Below, one piece after another: positions 1-10,653 of a DNA stretch of 14,500 bases. Within the stretch, counting starts at the first letter, position 1. Each line of letters starts with the position of its first letter. Made by a program: the position numbers and the translations under genes. This stretch comes from Glandiceps talaboti (lineage: Eukaryota > Hemichordata > Enteropneusta > Spengelidae), in the NCBI RefSeq assembly GCF_964340395.1, contig NC_135570.1, positions 15,585,822-15,600,321 of the forward strand, written 5' to 3'. Below the pieces are notes generated by a model, which was not told the DNA's origin, ran no database searches, and saw only the letters and a list, made by a program, of their open reading frames with translations.

Positions 1-260
1 TATTAATAAGATTGCACTGCCAATGTTACAAGTCATATTATTAATAAGACTGCACTGCCAATGTTACACGTCATATTATTAATAAGACTGCACTGCCAAT
101 GTTACACGTCATATTATTAATAAGACTGCACTGCCAATGTTACAAGTCATATCATTAATAAGACTGCACTGCTAATGTTACACGTCATATTATTAATAAG
201 ACTGCACTGCCAATGTTACACGTCATATTATTAATAAGACTGCACTGCCAATGTTACAAG
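1..260. repeat. 38-bp tandem array, left edge cut by window
   Basis: About 6.8 head-to-tail copies of a 38-bp unit. Copies start at 1, 39, 77, 115, 153, 191 and 229 with no length variation. Key words in each unit are TATTAATAAG, ACTGCACTGCCAATGTTAC and A(A/C)GTCATA. Differences are single bases, such as ATTGC for ACTGC in the first copy, AAGTC versus CGTC, and CTAATG in the fifth. The array stops abruptly after ATGTTACAAG at 260 and probably continues beyond the left edge. It is a minisatellite or satellite with no coding potential: the period is not a multiple of 3 and stops occur in every frame. Confidence 0.95.
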
Positions 261-3200
261 CTTGCCACTGGCCTCAGGACCCTATTTCGTCTAAATTTCC
301 TTTTTTAAGACACGAATCGGTGGTGACTGCACAAAAGATGATTACATTCGTGAAACCAATATTGATTTGTTCCTAGTTCACAATTTCTCTTTTCATTAAA
401 TCATATCCTAACATGACAATTTTCATGAAGGGTGGGGGAGGCGCTTAACCTTTGACATATGTTTGTTACTCAAGTATTGTTCTCAATGACGAACGTGCTT
501 AGCACCTTAGTGTTGTCAGTCAATATCGAAGGTGCTTAGCACATACATGTCATGTGTTTGGGTTCAGACATGACGTTGCTTATACATGTCCAAACACCTA
601 GAGAAATGAATATGTTTAATTGCAAAAGCACACATTGGTGTCAAGACAATAGGTAAACTAATATCATATGTCTGGAGATGTCATTCAAGTTAAAGTTTAG
701 TGTCCTTTGTTTCATTTCCATGACGCTCATAATTATGCATGACATATTGTTATCTTAGGAAGCTCATCTCCTGTGCGTGACTTATTGTGATTTATTTATT
801 GTAACGACCAAAGCGTCGCATGTTTGATGACTTGGAATTTGACCGCGGAGCTGGGAGCACCTGTCTCTTCTAGCTCTGGGCTTTGATAAAGTCTATTTTC
901 CAGTTACACCACATACATCATCTCATATGCACTTTATCCATTTACTACAATACTCGCCGATCTAAAGTTTTGATATACCTGAAAGTGTTGTCAAAATAGA
1001 CAGATATACTAAAACGGAAAGAAGTGATAAGGACGAAAAGAAAAGGTCACACAGAGCAATATAAAGTGATTCATGAAATTTCACACATCAACTTCACAGA
1101 GGACGAATAAGTACTCTTGAATAGAGATGCGTAATATCCTGTTTAATAGTATGGTCGAATACCAGCCTCAGCTCAATTCAGAAGAAGTAAAAGTGTGTAT
1201 ATTCGTTTTCGAGTATCCCACTCTTGTATAGTGTTTCAGTAAAATTAGTTTTGTTATGATCTGAGATCAATGATCTTTCTTAGTCTTGTAATTATATTTG
1301 GTGACGTACATCACAATATCTAGCAACATAGCAGTTGTGTTGTTATGGACATATCACTCACTGTACACGCTATGACCTGTATCAATATTTTCTGTAGCCA
1401 TTTCGCCTTCATTCCCTGGGAAACCCCATATGTTGAATGAGAGAGAACAGTAATATACAAACTTTTAGCTTAACCCAAATATTATGTTTCGCCATAACTA
1501 AAAACTAAGAGAAAGTAATATACGTATATACATTTAAGTATATATATGTATGCATAGACGATTTGCAGATGTTTGTTGCGTGTAGTTTAACCGACAGTCT
1601 TTATAACATACCTATGACGAACAGTTCTACCAACCTCTGTAAAAGTACTCTGTTTTCTGATTCTATCATGTTTCAAATGATCTTGAAAGGAAGATAGTAG
1701 ATGCAATTTAAAACGAACAATAACAATGGGAAATGATCTATGACAGCATAAAGATACCGTTAAACGTCTAACTGTCTGAAAGAAAATAATAGATCTCATC
1801 TTGCAAGTGGACATACATATTTGATACCGAACACTGAAAGTAGCTCGTTCATATACTAGTTGCCTGGTTTTAATTTGAACCAATTACGGTCAGGTCAGAC
1901 TGTATAAGCGACTTAGGAAAGCTTTTCAAGAGAGCATTCCAAGTGACATAAGTTTTGAGACGTGACAAGGATTTTGAAGAAAAGGCCATTTTCCCAGCAT
2001 GCAAATAAGTTTGTTGGCAAAAGATAATATGGATTAGCAACATTGGTTTTCGTCCAGCAACATTTCATTACAGAAAAAATATGAAGTGAACTTAAGGTAT
2101 GTCACAAGGTTAATGATTTTAAAAGAAAAAATTGCAACAAAAAGCTAGCAAAATTCTGTAACAAAATTTATAGGCTGTCGAATAAGACTATTATCTGCTT
2201 TGTCCTTTTGTCAAAAAAAATAATTATGTTAAAATTATTAATATGAAAAATTGTTAATAAAATCTTGTTCATATGTTGTCATATCTTTAGAAATCGTGTA
2301 ACAAAGAATCTGAATGCAATTTGTCAAAAAATATTGAAAGAAATATTACACCTTCCTAAATCCCCATTTATTTTGATGGCCAAGAGCTAATCATTGCGAA
2401 ATATGACAAAACTGTTCGTGTAAATATTGTAATTTTGTTAATGCTATAAAGATGACAGAAAGAGGGAACTATAACAAAAAAATACCGAAATCACGTCATT
2501 TCAAGCAGTGTTGTGGGCAAGTCAATTTCTCGTTTGCTTTTACTCTGGGTGGGAAAGGTGAGTAATCATCATGAAAGTCCTAGGGAAACATAAATATTCT
2601 CAATATGATGATGGGTTTTCAGTCAAGCATAACCAATGCAACCGGATAGAATGTTCAACTGATGTGACATTCATAGCAACATTTATAGCCCAACTTAAAG
2701 GGCTTCAATCCATTCAAACAGTAGAGTGAGCTTGCGCAAACACTTATTGAACCAGATTTTACGGACAGCATGATGGACAGCCACGGCAGGCTGAGAAAAG
2801 ATAGAACACATTAATTGTAAGATGACATTCAGATCAGAACGAACCTCGTGGCCTTCCCAAGGAGTGCAAATTTGCTGTAACATTAATCCTGACATAAATC
2901 CAAAACTGACATAGGATAACTTTTCCATATTATTCCCAAATCTCTGTTATTTATTGACATTTAAGAAACATAATTTATGATATTCAACAGATATGAAATA
3001 CTTTAATCTATAATTGATTTTTATTACAAGAACGAGAATCGGTCACAATCTTGCCTAAAATGTCAGTGGTATTGTAGGAGACCTACCACAACTGGGGTCC
3101 CTTCAAGCAGGTCACCTCAATATTCATGCCACATGCAATGCAAATAATGTAGTGTATTTGTAATATGCCTATAAAGCATCGATAATCCTGATTTATTGTG

Positions 3201-4140
3201 AACATAAGTTTACAGGTTTCATCATATTATACCTTGAAATGTACATGTGTAATCAGCATCATAATGTAGATTTAATACAGCAGATATTCATGTACTAGCT
3301 AGCATGTGAAGTGATTTTTTCATGCTCCAACCCATTTTACAATTAGAGATTATAGAAAGTATATAATTAGTTATAAGCCACTCGGTGGGTATTTTCCAAT
3401 TAAACCCCCATCATGCATCATACCATTTGGTATAATTATTTATTTAATCATGTGTATATTTTTGCATATAATTCAATAAGACAGTTAGCTTTTATGTGTA
3501 TAGGATACATAGACATTTGGCCTCAATTCATATTGATTTTGCTTGAAATAGTTTTCTAATATTGGAAAAGTAGATGTGAAGTTATAATTATATTATATGT
3601 ACATGCCTTTTGAAGAAGTCATAATATGTTGTAGATGTTACTTGTGGCGTCTTTTAGGTTTTAGTTTTATAATAAGTGTTTCCTTTTAACCTGTAAAAGG
3701 AAGTGAGTACTTCTCCATCGACGAGAGCTTCCGACGTCAAGAAGAAATCAATATTCAATGAAAATTTCATTTGGTTTGATTGTTTCACAAGGGCAAATTC
3801 TATCGCAACGTGACAGAAAATGCTGACTGTCTGCGTCAACAGTAAAGCACTTAGACAACCTAGAATGCAGTTGATGGAAGACTGGTTAGAATTAAACTTT
3901 AATTTGTTTCAGCTGGGAGGGATGACCAAAATTATTAAATGAGACAATATGACACAATTATGCGTGAAGGAAGATATCAGATTAATGACTTTTTAATTTG
4001 TATAGAGATTGGTTACATAGCCTACCATACTTTAATGTATATACGTCATATCTGACAGGTGTCTATCAACTGCGAACATTAAAAGCAAACATGGATTCTT
4101 ACAATACAATGTTGTATTTGACGATCGACATCAGACTAGC
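261..4140. other. AT-rich unique DNA, no recognisable gene
   Basis: About 3.9 kb of AT-rich sequence with frequent stops in all frames. The longest open frames (98 codons at 1587-1883, 77 codons at 2695-2928 and 61 codons at 3654-3839, all minus) match no family I recognise. Short structures seen are a duplicated near-palindrome GTGCTTAGCAC (495-505 and 532-542), a small hairpin GTAGG-AGA-CCTAC near 3075, and ATACCA-TT-TGGTAT near 3420. A locally GC-richer patch at about 805-875 contains a 22-codon open frame between stops. This could be intergenic or intronic sequence; nothing identifies a promoter, exon or RNA gene. Confidence 0.7.
495..542. repeat. Duplicated near-palindrome GTGCTTAGCAC
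   Basis: The 11-mer GTGCTTAGCAC is found at 495-505 and again at 532-542, 37 bp apart. Both are preceded by CGAA plus one base. The 11-mer is an inverted repeat, GTGCT/AGCAC around a central T. It could be a paired binding site or the remnant of a small tandem duplication; no function can be assigned. Confidence 0.6.
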
Positions 4141-4170
4141 TTAATACCTATCACCTTTATCTAATAGAAT

Positions 4171-4191
4171 AGATAGATGGATAGCTCGATT

Positions 4192-4266
<75 letters not shown>

Positions 4267-4302
4267 GGATAGTTCGATTGATTGATTGATTGATAGATAG
4301 AT
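4171..4302. repeat. Interrupted (GATA)n microsatellite
   Basis: A pure GATA run of about 18 units spans roughly 4192-4265. It is flanked on both sides by almost the same block: AGATGGATAGCTCGATTG at 4175-4192 and AGATGGATAGTTCGATTG at 4264-4281. The right block is followed by three extra GATT units and more GATA. The repeated flanking block suggests the tract grew inside, or was duplicated with, a compound unit. The YLSI-rich open frame that runs through it on the minus strand is a product of the repeat and is not a gene. Confidence 0.95.
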
Positions 4303-6918
4303 GGTTAAGTCATAGGGTGACATTTCAAAGACCACTTAAACAGATGGTCACCGTTTGATCATTATCCATTTATAGCATGATACTGTTATCATTCTGTTGC
4401 TTCAATACGTGCTCTGCTAATACTCATACATGATTCTGTGACCTTCGATTATCTATCTAGATACCGTTATTTCTACTTTACGTCGCGATACGTTTGTTGT
4501 ACCTAACACAATATACTAGCATTTCGTTGTTTAGTTTATAATTATATGTTAATTTATTAATGATAATTTAAACGGTTATTAAGTTCTTATGTGATTTAAT
4601 TTACCTTATACATACATCAAGGCCCTTAGTTATCTCACATCCATACATCTCCTCCATGCAGGGGTTTATGAACAGAGTAAACAGTATGATGTCATAAATT
4701 ATAATAATACTATCGTCCCTCAATTTCAAAGCAATAATTACAACAAACACTTCTTGCATTAAAGAATAATAATGTATACTCCATCGTGCACAATTTGAGT
4801 TGACGATATCGAAAATATCATCTATATGTTATGAAGTGTCAAATAATTATGGTTAATATGCTTCTTTCCACTTACATATTAATCCCATTGTTAACAGACA
4901 ACATTTCATCATCGCCATCAACATCAGAATGGCCACAAGCTAAGCTTACAATTCAACAAATTGAAACAGTGTTGGACAGTCAAATATATTAACTTTGGAA
5001 CTTTGTAAATTTGTAAATTTGGAAAAGAATACGGTGTTTCGATCCGTCTACTACGGACCTTGATCAATCAATGAGATAAATATCCTCTATCCGAACTGAC
5101 CGAATACTATGTCAGTAAAAAGTTTTGAAATAGTGTTCTTCTATAAACGAGTGTGGAACACAACGATGCCGTCTTATTAGGTCGTTGGGGGTGTGGATGG
5201 GAGTTAGCTGTTAACACTACAAAGTAAATCATAAGATGCCTTTGCCCTACGTTATGCTCAGTCACTCACAACGAAATATACACTCTCTATCCATGTGTAT
5301 CGTTAGGTGAAAAACACATTTCTGCCAATAAGATCAAAGCCCAGTTTGAATCCAATTTGCTGTTTCAGTTCATTGATGCACTTCTTCTGCGTTTGTCTTA
5401 ATTACTCTATAGTCTACAGCTAATCAAACGAGGTGTAAATTATCAAATCAGAAGCATATATTAAACCCTGTAATATAGTTTTGTAGTAAAGGTTTGTAGG
5501 TCTAAGTATTTTATGACGAGAGGACAATTTAAAATCAACAAATACAGCTTATGATATTTTCCGAGATAAGAGAAAATAGTATGTTCTGATTCTTGTCATG
5601 ATCAGAATTGGATACTGTAAACCACTTAAAGACATAGCCATAGAGATATGATTGATGGTAAGCATATAATGTACCTTAATGCATAGTCAGAACTTTGCCA
5701 AATTTAGAATATATTTGTATTTCAAGATGTTGACCACGAAGATATTACTATACATTTAAATGACATTTAATATCTAGCTGCTTTATATGCACAGCTGATT
5801 TTAGAGGAGTACATAATGCTTAATCATGCTATATCTGTGCAGTGTCTGCCTAGTACATTTATATGCATTACCTAGCTCCAAACGTAATCAGTCACATTAG
5901 CTAGTACCATGTCATTTAATCATATTACTTGTATCTTCGCACATTTTTGATCTTATATAGATAACATCTCTTGGAAGAATAATAACATTCCATCAATCAA
6001 TAAAATGTCTTTCCAACGGGTACGTGCGGAAATTGATATAGGGGATTAGGGTCATACATACGACTTTAAAATGAAGTGATAAATTGAACTAAGGTTTAAG
6101 ATTTATCTAGATGAGATTTTCACTTGCAAAATGAAGAACATCAGTGTTCTAAGAAATTTATCAGTTTTCTATCCAATTGAAAATAAAAGAATATGAAGAG
6201 TACTAACCGGGTTGTATTCTCAAGTCATAGTACATTGTTGCCCAAAGGTTTGCATCGTTAAATAGGTCGTACAACATAAAAAGGAATCACAAGGTAGCTC
6301 CAAGCGTAAGATGAAATTAGAATAATCGTAGCTACGCATGGCATTATTGTGATGAATTGCCGATCTTGAATACACTGAGCACTCAAGGATACAATTATGC
6401 CATCACATTTCAAGAGGATGTATTGGACCGGTGTGTTTTCTGAGACAGTAATTAGAAATATGTAAATGGATTTAAGAGACTTTCACTTTAGTGTAAATGT
6501 AAGAGCACCATCTTGTCTTATTCGAATCTGTATGACGCATCCTGATGTTACTAGAGTGTTTGGTGACTTTGCGACGCAGGTTGATTCATGTCACAAGTAA
6601 TTAATAACCCTTCCGCGTAATAGATGGAAGGTTGATTGAAAAATGCAAACCATCAATTTTGATAAGAAAATCTAATTTAAAAGGGGGAAATCAGAAATAG
6701 ATCTTCGGCTCTTGTCATAAACCGTTATCAGACTAGCCAAGTAGCCTTGCATTTTCACTATTTATCTCAACCCCAAACGTACCATTATTACATGGTCAAT
6801 ATCATACCAACACGTGTCCAGTATACAGGGAAACCTTCAACATTGTCGGCTCACCATTGCATAATCTTAGACTCTTGATTAAAACACACATAGAACAGTC
6901 ATTTAGAGTAGTCATTTA
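4303..6918. other. AT-rich unique DNA, no recognisable gene
   Basis: About 2.6 kb with no open frame over 60 codons and no RNA-gene signature that I can see. The only stretch I can relate to a known class is the hairpin at 5035-5074, listed separately. A short stuttered patch, TTTGTAAATTTGTAAATTTGG, lies near 5002-5022 just beside that hairpin. The last about 30 bp before the 52-bp array (from about 6896) already contain partial array words such as AGTCATTTA and GTAGTCATTTAAG, marking a degenerate array edge. Confidence 0.65.
5035..5074 (-). other. Hammerhead-like hairpin, possible retroelement remnant
   Basis: On the minus strand the order is TTGATCA, a hairpin, then GAAAC. The hairpin pairs GGTCCG with CGGATC, with one G-U wobble, around a TAGTAGA loop. 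The hammerhead ribozyme core is CUGAUGA, stem II, GAAA; here the first box matches at 5 of 7 positions, with the invariant C and one G changed. Penelope-like elements are known to carry minimal hammerhead motifs. No endonuclease coding remnant can be seen beside this copy, so the element assignment is an inference. A chance hairpin or another repeat family with a similar terminal hairpin is possible. Confidence 0.35.
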
Positions 6919-9705
6919 AGTCATAGTACTGCACCATGGATGTAGTAGTGACTGCAGAGTAATAATTTTAAGTCATAGTACTGCACCATGGATGTAGCAG
7001 TGACTGCACAGTAATAATTCTAAGTCATAGTACTGCACCATGGAAGTAGTAGTGACTGCATAGTAATCATTTTAAGTCATAGTACTGCACCATGGATGTA
7101 GTAGTGACTGCATAGTAATAACTTTAAGTCATAGTACTGCACCATGGATGTAGTAGTGACTGCATAGTAATAATTTTAAGTCATAGTACTGCACCATGGA
7201 TGTAGTAGTGACTGCATAGTAATAATTTTAAGTCATAGTACTGCACCATGGATGTAGTAGTGACTGCACAGTAATAATTCTAAGTCATAGTACTGCACCA
7301 TGGATGTAGTAGTGACTGCACAGTAATAATTCTAAGCCATAGTGCTGCACCATGGATGTAGTAGTGACTGCATAGTAATCATTTTATGTCATAGTACTGC
7401 ACCATGGATGTAGCAGTGACTGCACAGTAATAATTTTAAGTCATAGTACTGCACCATGGATGTAGTAGTGACTACATAGTAGTCATTTAAGTCAAAGAAC
7501 TGCACCATGGATGTAGTAGTGACTGCACAGTAAAATATTTAAGTAATAGTACTGCACCATGGATGTAGTAGTGACTACATAGTAATAATTTTAAGTCACA
7601 GCACTGCACCGTCATAATCTTAAGTCATAGTACTTGCACCATGGATGTAGTAGTGACTGCACAGTAATAACTTTAAGTCATAGTGCTGTACCATGGATGT
7701 AGTAGTGACTGCATAGTAATAATTCTAAGTCACAGTACTGCACCATGGATGTAGTAGTGACTGCATAGTAATCATTTTATGTCATAGTACTGCACCATGG
7801 ATGTAGTAGTGACTGCACAGTAATAATTTTAAGTCACAGTACTGCACCATGGATGTAGTAGTGACTGCACAGTAATAATTTTAAGTCATAGTACTGCACC
7901 ATGGGTGTAGTAGTGACTGCACAGTATTAATTTTAAGTCATAGTACTGCACCATGGATGTAGTAGTGACTGCACAGTAATAATTCTAAGTCATAGTACTG
8001 CACCATGGATGTAGTAGTGACTGCATAGTAATCATTTTAAGTCATAGTACTGCACCATGGATGTAGTAGTGACTGCATAGTAATAACTTTAAGTCATAGT
8101 ACTGCACCATGGATGTAGTAGTGACTGCACAGTAATAATTCTAAGCCATAGTGCTGCACCATGGATGTAGTAGTGACTGCATAGTAATCATTTTATGTCA
8201 TAGTACTGCACCATGGATGTAGTAGTGACTGCACAGTAATAATTTTAAGTCAAAGTACTGCACCATGGATGTAGTAGTGACTGCATAGTAATAATTTTAA
8301 GTCATAGTACTGCACCATGGATGTAGCAGTGACTGCACAGTAATAATTTTAAGTCAAAGTACTGCACCATGGATGTAGTAGTGACTGCATAGTAATAATT
8401 TTAAGTCAAAGTACTGCACCATGGGTGTAGTAGTGACTGCATAGTAATAATTTTAAGTAATAGTACTGCACCATGGATGTAGTGGTGACTGCACAGTAAT
8501 AATTATAAGTCATGGTACTGCACCATGAATGAAGTAGTGACTGCATAGTAATCATTTTAAGTCATAGTACTGCACCATGGATGTAGTAGTGACTGCACAG
8601 TAAAACATTTAAGTAATAGTACTGCACCATGGATGTAGTAGTGACTACATAGTAATAACTTTAAGTCATAGTGCTGTACCATGGATGTAGTAGTGACTGC
8701 ACAGTAATAATTGTAAGTCATAGTACTGCACCATGGATGTAGTAGTGACTGCATAGTAATCATTTTAAGTCATAGTACTGCACCATGGATGTAGTAGTGA
8801 CTGCATAGTAATAATTCTAAGTCACAGTACTGCACTATGGATGTAGTAGTGACTGCATAGTAATAATTCTAAGTCACAGTACTGCACTATGGATGTAGTA
8901 GTGACTGCATAGTAATAATTCTAAGTCACAGTACTGCACCATGGATGTAGTAGTGACTGCACAGTAATGATTTTAAGTCATAGTACTGCACCATGGATGT
9001 AGTAGCGACTGCATAGTAATCATTTTAAGTCATTGTACTGCACCATGGATGTAGTAGTGACTGCATAGTAATCATTTTAAGTCATACCACTGCACCATGG
9101 ATGTAGTAGTGACTGCATAGTAATCATTTTAAGTCATACCACTGCACCATGGATGTATTAGTGACTGCACAATAATCATTTTAAGTCATAGTACTGCACT
9201 ATGGATGTAGTAGTGACTGCACAGTAATAATTTTAAGTCATAGTACTGCACTATGGATGTAGTAGTGACTGCACAGTAATAATTTTAAGTCATAGTACTG
9301 CACCATGGATGTAGTAGTGACTGCACAGTAAAACATTTAAGTAATAGTACTGCACCATGGATGTAGTAGTGACTGTATATTAATAATTTTAAGTCATAGT
9401 ACTGCACCATGGATGTAGTAGTGACTGTATATTAATAATTTTAAGTCATAGTACTGCACCATGGATGTAGTAGTGACTGCATAGTAATAATTTTAAGTCA
9501 TAGTACTGCACCATGGATGTAGTAGTGACTGCATAGTAATCATTTTAAGTCATAGTACTGCACCATGAATGTAGTAGTGACTGCACAGTAATAATTCTAA
9601 GTCACAGTACTGCACCATGGATGTAGTAGTGACTACACAGTATTAATTTTAAGTCATAGTACTGCACCATGGATGTAGTAGTGACTGCATAGTAATAATG
9701 TTATG
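6919..9705. repeat. 52-bp satellite-like array, about 54 copies
   Basis: Head-to-tail copies of a 52-bp unit, with key words AAGTCATAGTACTGCACC, ATGGATGTAGTAGTGACTGC, and an AT-rich joint TAATAATTTT. The spacing is 52 bp from 6919, with a 1-bp loss between 7439 and 7542. One truncated copy of 29 bp sits at 7594-7622, followed by a 53-bp copy from 7623. From 7676 to 9652 the array keeps exact 52-bp register for 38 consecutive units. Every copy carries palindromic CCATGG or a one-base variant. Variants recur: GCACAG/GCATAG, AATAATTTT/AATCATTTT/AATAATTCT, TAGCAG/TAGTAG. It ends inside a copy where AATAATG runs into unrelated DNA. Because 52 is not a multiple of 3, the frame rotates; the 68-codon minus-strand frame at 8557-8763 is an artefact. 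Confidence 0.97.
7594..7622. repeat. Internally deleted 29-bp array copy
   Basis: A single copy of the 52-bp repeat that has lost 23 bp. It reads AGTCACAGCACTGCACC and then jumps to GTCATAATCTTA, so the ATGGATG...TGACTGC middle is missing. It resets the phase of the array (start modulo 52 moves from 2 to 31, then to 32 after a one-base insertion in the next copy, ACTTGCACC). It is a useful landmark when comparing assemblies or individuals. Confidence 0.85.
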
Positions 9706-9921
9706 GAACGAGAACTGCACTGTTATATTAGTCAATGCCCCAGTCATAAAGAAAGATAAACAGTTTAGAAAATAAAATTTTGTACAGGGCTGTCTTCACA
9801 TGAACTCGGCAATGACTTGTGAATGATGTTTAGTTTAGTTGTTGCATGAAAACAGGATATTGCATGCTGTGTGTATTCCCATCAGAATGTGACCTGCGAT
9901 GATTTTACAAGCTCAATATCT

Positions 9922-10015
9922 GAGTGTACTTTATTATCGTCACCTAGTCTGACATGGGGTGAGACTGTGTGTATACTTTATCGTAATCTAGTCTAGCGAT
10001 GGTGAGATGAGCTAA
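9922..10015. repeat. Imperfect 45-bp tandem duplication
   Basis: Two adjacent, diverged copies. The first contains GTGTACTTTATTATCG, CCTAGTCTGA and GGGGTGAGA. The second, starting at about 9969, contains GTGTATACTTTATCG, TCTAGTCTAG and ATGGTGAGA. Small indels separate them. This is a simple local duplication with no evident function. Confidence 0.6.
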
Positions 10016-10267
10016 TCCTGCCAGCCTGTGTACTTGTCGGGTATAAGTATACCTTATTGATGATGTTTTCCGGTCTCTATTGCATACTTATCAAGTGAGT
10101 TATTCATAGCCTTATCTTTATCATGTATGCTCAGCTGGACGTCTAAATCAAAACTTGCTGAGACAAAGACGTATTACACTGCGAAATGCTGACAGTTTTT
10201 TTGACAAATGTTAGGTCAAGATAATACATTATGCACGATACAAAGTGCATTAGCCCAATTACACAAT

Positions 10268-10290
10268 ATTCATTCATTCATTCATTCATT
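10268..10290. repeat. (ATTC)n microsatellite
   Basis: Five perfect ATTC units followed by ATTTTAG. It is a short simple repeat in unique sequence. Confidence 0.9.
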
Positions 10291-10653
10291 TTAGTTATTT
10301 TATTTTGTATTTACGTTTCTCCTAATTTCCATTCTTGACAGCCTTGGCAATTTGCTCAAGTAGGCTAATCCAATATTGTGGAACAATAGACTAGACAAAT
10401 TCAAAAGGATGATTATCATTGGAGAATATGAAGGTGAATGATATCCGATATTTTTTGCCATGCAAGATGCTCTGTGTGAGTCTTCGGTTTGGAGGTTGTT
10501 TGATAAAAGGTTTAAGAATACCATGTTTGGTAAAAAAAAAAAATATGCCTCAAAATATAAAGACTTTTGAAAATAACAGGGTTTAAAACACTCTAGCTAA
10601 GATAATGTGTGTAATGTGTTAAGTTTAGTTAAAACAAAGCAATACGACTCCAA

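Larger units (their letters stand above)
9706..10653. other. Unique spacer between two arrays, no gene
   Basis: About 0.95 kb between the 52-bp and 36/38-bp arrays. It begins with GAACTGCACTGTTATATTAG, reminiscent of the ACTGCACTG word of the leftmost array. It also holds an imperfect tandem duplication (9922-10015), a perfect small hairpin GGTATA-AG-TATACC (10040-10053), an (ATTC)5 run (10268-10290) and a 12-base A run (10532-10543). The 74-codon minus-strand frame at 10300-10524 matches nothing I know, so I do not call it as a gene. Confidence 0.65.

Noticed and set aside
1587-1883. 98-codon minus-strand open frame
   Set aside because: Longest frame in the unique part, but it shows no recognisable family, hydrophobic segment, signal peptide or motif. 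I treat it as a chance ORF.
2695-2928. 77-codon minus-strand open frame starting MEKLSYVSFGFMSG
   Set aside because: It has non-repetitive composition and a possible internal TTTTCTCAG acceptor-like site, but no domain I recognise, no flanking gene context, and a length within chance for this much DNA.
3654-3839. 61-codon minus-strand open frame
   Set aside because: Short and unrecognised, with no splice or promoter context to support it.
6919-9705. CRISPR array
   Set aside because: The whole 52-bp unit repeats with no unique spacers, and the surrounding DNA is eukaryotic with LINE and Penelope remnants.
6919-9705. Array of start codons with Kozak-like CACCATGG
   Set aside because: CACCATGG recurs because it is part of the repeat; every downstream frame closes within a unit or two.
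10300-10524. 74-codon minus-strand open frame
   Set aside because: No family recognised; it lies between arrays beside simple repeats and has a hydrophobic stretch typical of translated AT-rich DNA.
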